Below, piece by piece: positions 63,073 through 64,000 of a DNA stretch of 64,000 bases. Below the pieces are notes generated by a model. That model saw only the letters and a program-made list of their open reading frames with translations, did no database searches and was not told the DNA's origin. Origin of the DNA: Paraburkholderia fungorum (GTDB taxonomy: Bacteria > Pseudomonadota > Gammaproteobacteria > Burkholderiales > Burkholderiaceae); NCBI RefSeq assembly GCF_003610895.1, contig NZ_MCAS01000012.1, positions 124,001 through 188,000 on the forward strand, read 5' to 3'. Position numbers and translations under genes: made by a program. Position 1 is the stretch's first letter; the number at the start of each line of letters is the position of its first letter.

Positions 63073-64000
63073 ATGCTGACGAGCGACCTGTTTCTGCTCT
63101 CGCTGGCCGTTCTCATCGTTGTCGTGTGCACGGTGCTGGGCGTCGTCGTGTATTTTGCCGCGCACGGTGCGCAGAACAAGACGACGGGCGATCGCAAGAT
63201 CGTCCGGATGCGCACCGATTCGTTGCGCAACGCGTTTCGCCAGGCCGTCGAACTGGTCGAGGGTAATATTGCGTCGCGGGCCGAGCGTTACAACGTGCCC
63301 TGGATTCTCGTATTGAACGAAGGCGACGATCCGCGTCCTCTGCCGATCGCGCAGTCCGGCGTAGCGAGCGTGCTGAGTTCGGAAGCTGCGACGCCGGCCG
63401 CGACTCAGGGCATTGCGTGGCAGTTCTTCGATCGCGGCATCGTGATCGACATCAAGGCAGCCTACCTCGGCTCGCCCGATGAAGACACCGACGAAAAGCC
63501 CTGGGACGAATTCCTGAGCCTGTGCCGCAACTATCGGCCGCAGCGGCCGTTCGATTCGGTCGTGGTGACGGTGCCCGCCGCGATGCTGCTGGCCGAGGAT
63601 ACCGATGCAAGACTCGAACTCGTGCGTCACGCGAAGCTCGCGCATCGGCGCTTGTGGCTCGCGCAGAATCGCTTCGCGATGCGCTTTGCACTGTATGTCG
63701 TTGTGACAGGGGGGGAGGCGCTGGCCGGCTTCACGTCGTTTGCGCGCGCCTTGCCTGAGCCACTGCGTGCCAGCATGCTCGGCTGGTCTTCGCCGTACGA
63801 CCTTTCGGTGACTTACCAGGCGAGCTGGGTCGACACCGCCATGACCAGCATCGAACGCGCGGTGTCGGATGCGAGCGCCGAACTTTTCACGCTCGACACC
63901 GGGCATCTCGACGCACGCGAAATTCTGTTTCTGCCTGCCCGCATCGATGCGCTCCGTTCACAGTTGCAGCTCTACGTGGACGAACTGCTTCGGCCAAGTG
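63073..64000 (+). CDS. tssM: TssM-like (IcmF family) T6SS membrane protein, 5' part
   Basis: The first 309 codons of a protein that runs past the window. One membrane helix lies at about 5-29. The cytoplasmic domain aligns with IcmF N-termini at NVPWILVLNEGDDPRPLPIA and GIAWQFFDRGIVIDIKAAYL. At these places typical TssM proteins have a Walker A (GxxxxGKT) and a DTAGR-type Walker B; both are absent here. It would be an NTPase-dead TssM, a type known in some systems. GGGAGA lies upstream of the ATG. Identity rests on position after tssL and on weak motif alignment. Confidence 0.85.
   Translation, partial: MLTSDLFLLSLAVLIVVVCTVLGVVVYFAAHGAQNKTTGDRKIVRMRTDSLRNAFRQAVELVEGNIASRAERYNVPWILVLNEGDDPRPLPIAQSGVASVLSSEAATPAATQGIAWQFFDRGIVIDIKAAYLGSPDEDTDEKPWDEFLSLCRNYRPQRPFDSVVVTVPAAMLLAEDTDARLELVRHAKLAHRRLWLAQNRFAMRFALYVVVTGGEALAGFTSFARALPEPLRASMLGWSSPYDLSVTYQASWVDTAMTSIERAVSDASAELFTLDTGHLDAREILFLPARIDALRSQLQLYVDELLRPS

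Overview
The window is GC-rich, densely coded DNA from a beta-proteobacterium, most likely Burkholderiaceae and probably Paraburkholderia. The reasons are the Burkholderia-type rhamnolipid operon, an H-NS/histone H1-like chimera, DUF4148, DUF2968 and DUF2252 genes, and an intergenic repeat family that I associate with Paraburkholderia genomes. No rRNA, tRNA, CRISPR array, intact insertion sequence or prophage was recognised. The genus call is inference from gene content, not a database result.

Layout. (1) 1-1607: the tail of an unidentified gene, then an H-NS-like nucleoid protein and an unknown gene. (2) 2244-10572: a seven-gene operon for rhamnolipid synthesis and export, in the order rhlA, an ICMT-like membrane methyltransferase, rhlB, a DHA2 exporter, rhlC, an outer-membrane factor and a membrane fusion protein. 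Most junctions overlap by 4 nt or abut. The methyltransferase between rhlA and rhlB is the unexpected member. (3) 10604-15248: a BON-like secreted protein, then a Cache-sensor histidine kinase/NarL-type regulator pair divergent from a monocarboxylate symporter and its small partner, with a perfect TACGTA-type palindrome between them. (4) 15249-16502: a gene-free stretch built from a roughly 205-bp inverted repeat followed by a 67-bp tandem duplication. (5) 16503-42423: mainly housekeeping and metabolic genes. They include an internally duplicated beta-barrel protein, DUF2252, a polysaccharide deacetylase, and a LysR/D-amino-acid dehydrogenase/binding protein/SDR group. Also here are a sirtuin, a PPOX flavoprotein, DUF938, gnd, DUF4148, DUF2968, a cupin, an NlpD-like lipoprotein, threonine aldolase, a DHA2 exporter, glycogen phosphorylase and a pepsin-like lipoprotein.

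(6) 40438-64000: a type VI secretion locus. A two-component system is divergent from tssB, tssC, hcp, tssE, tssF, tssG, clpV(tssH) and vgrG. Next come a MORN/YwqK-like repeat protein, a DUF4280 PAAR-like protein and a small membrane protein. Four genes that are not T6SS structural components follow: a periplasmic amino-acid-type binding protein, two divergent SDF-family symporters and, between them, an Asp/Glu racemase with both catalytic cysteines. The structural genes then resume with tssJ, tssK, tssL and tssM, which runs off the window. The racemase/transport module embedded in the T6SS operon is the strongest candidate here for an undescribed system. Both symporters lack the NMDGT cation-binding motif of the SDF family, and the partial TssM lacks a Walker A motif.
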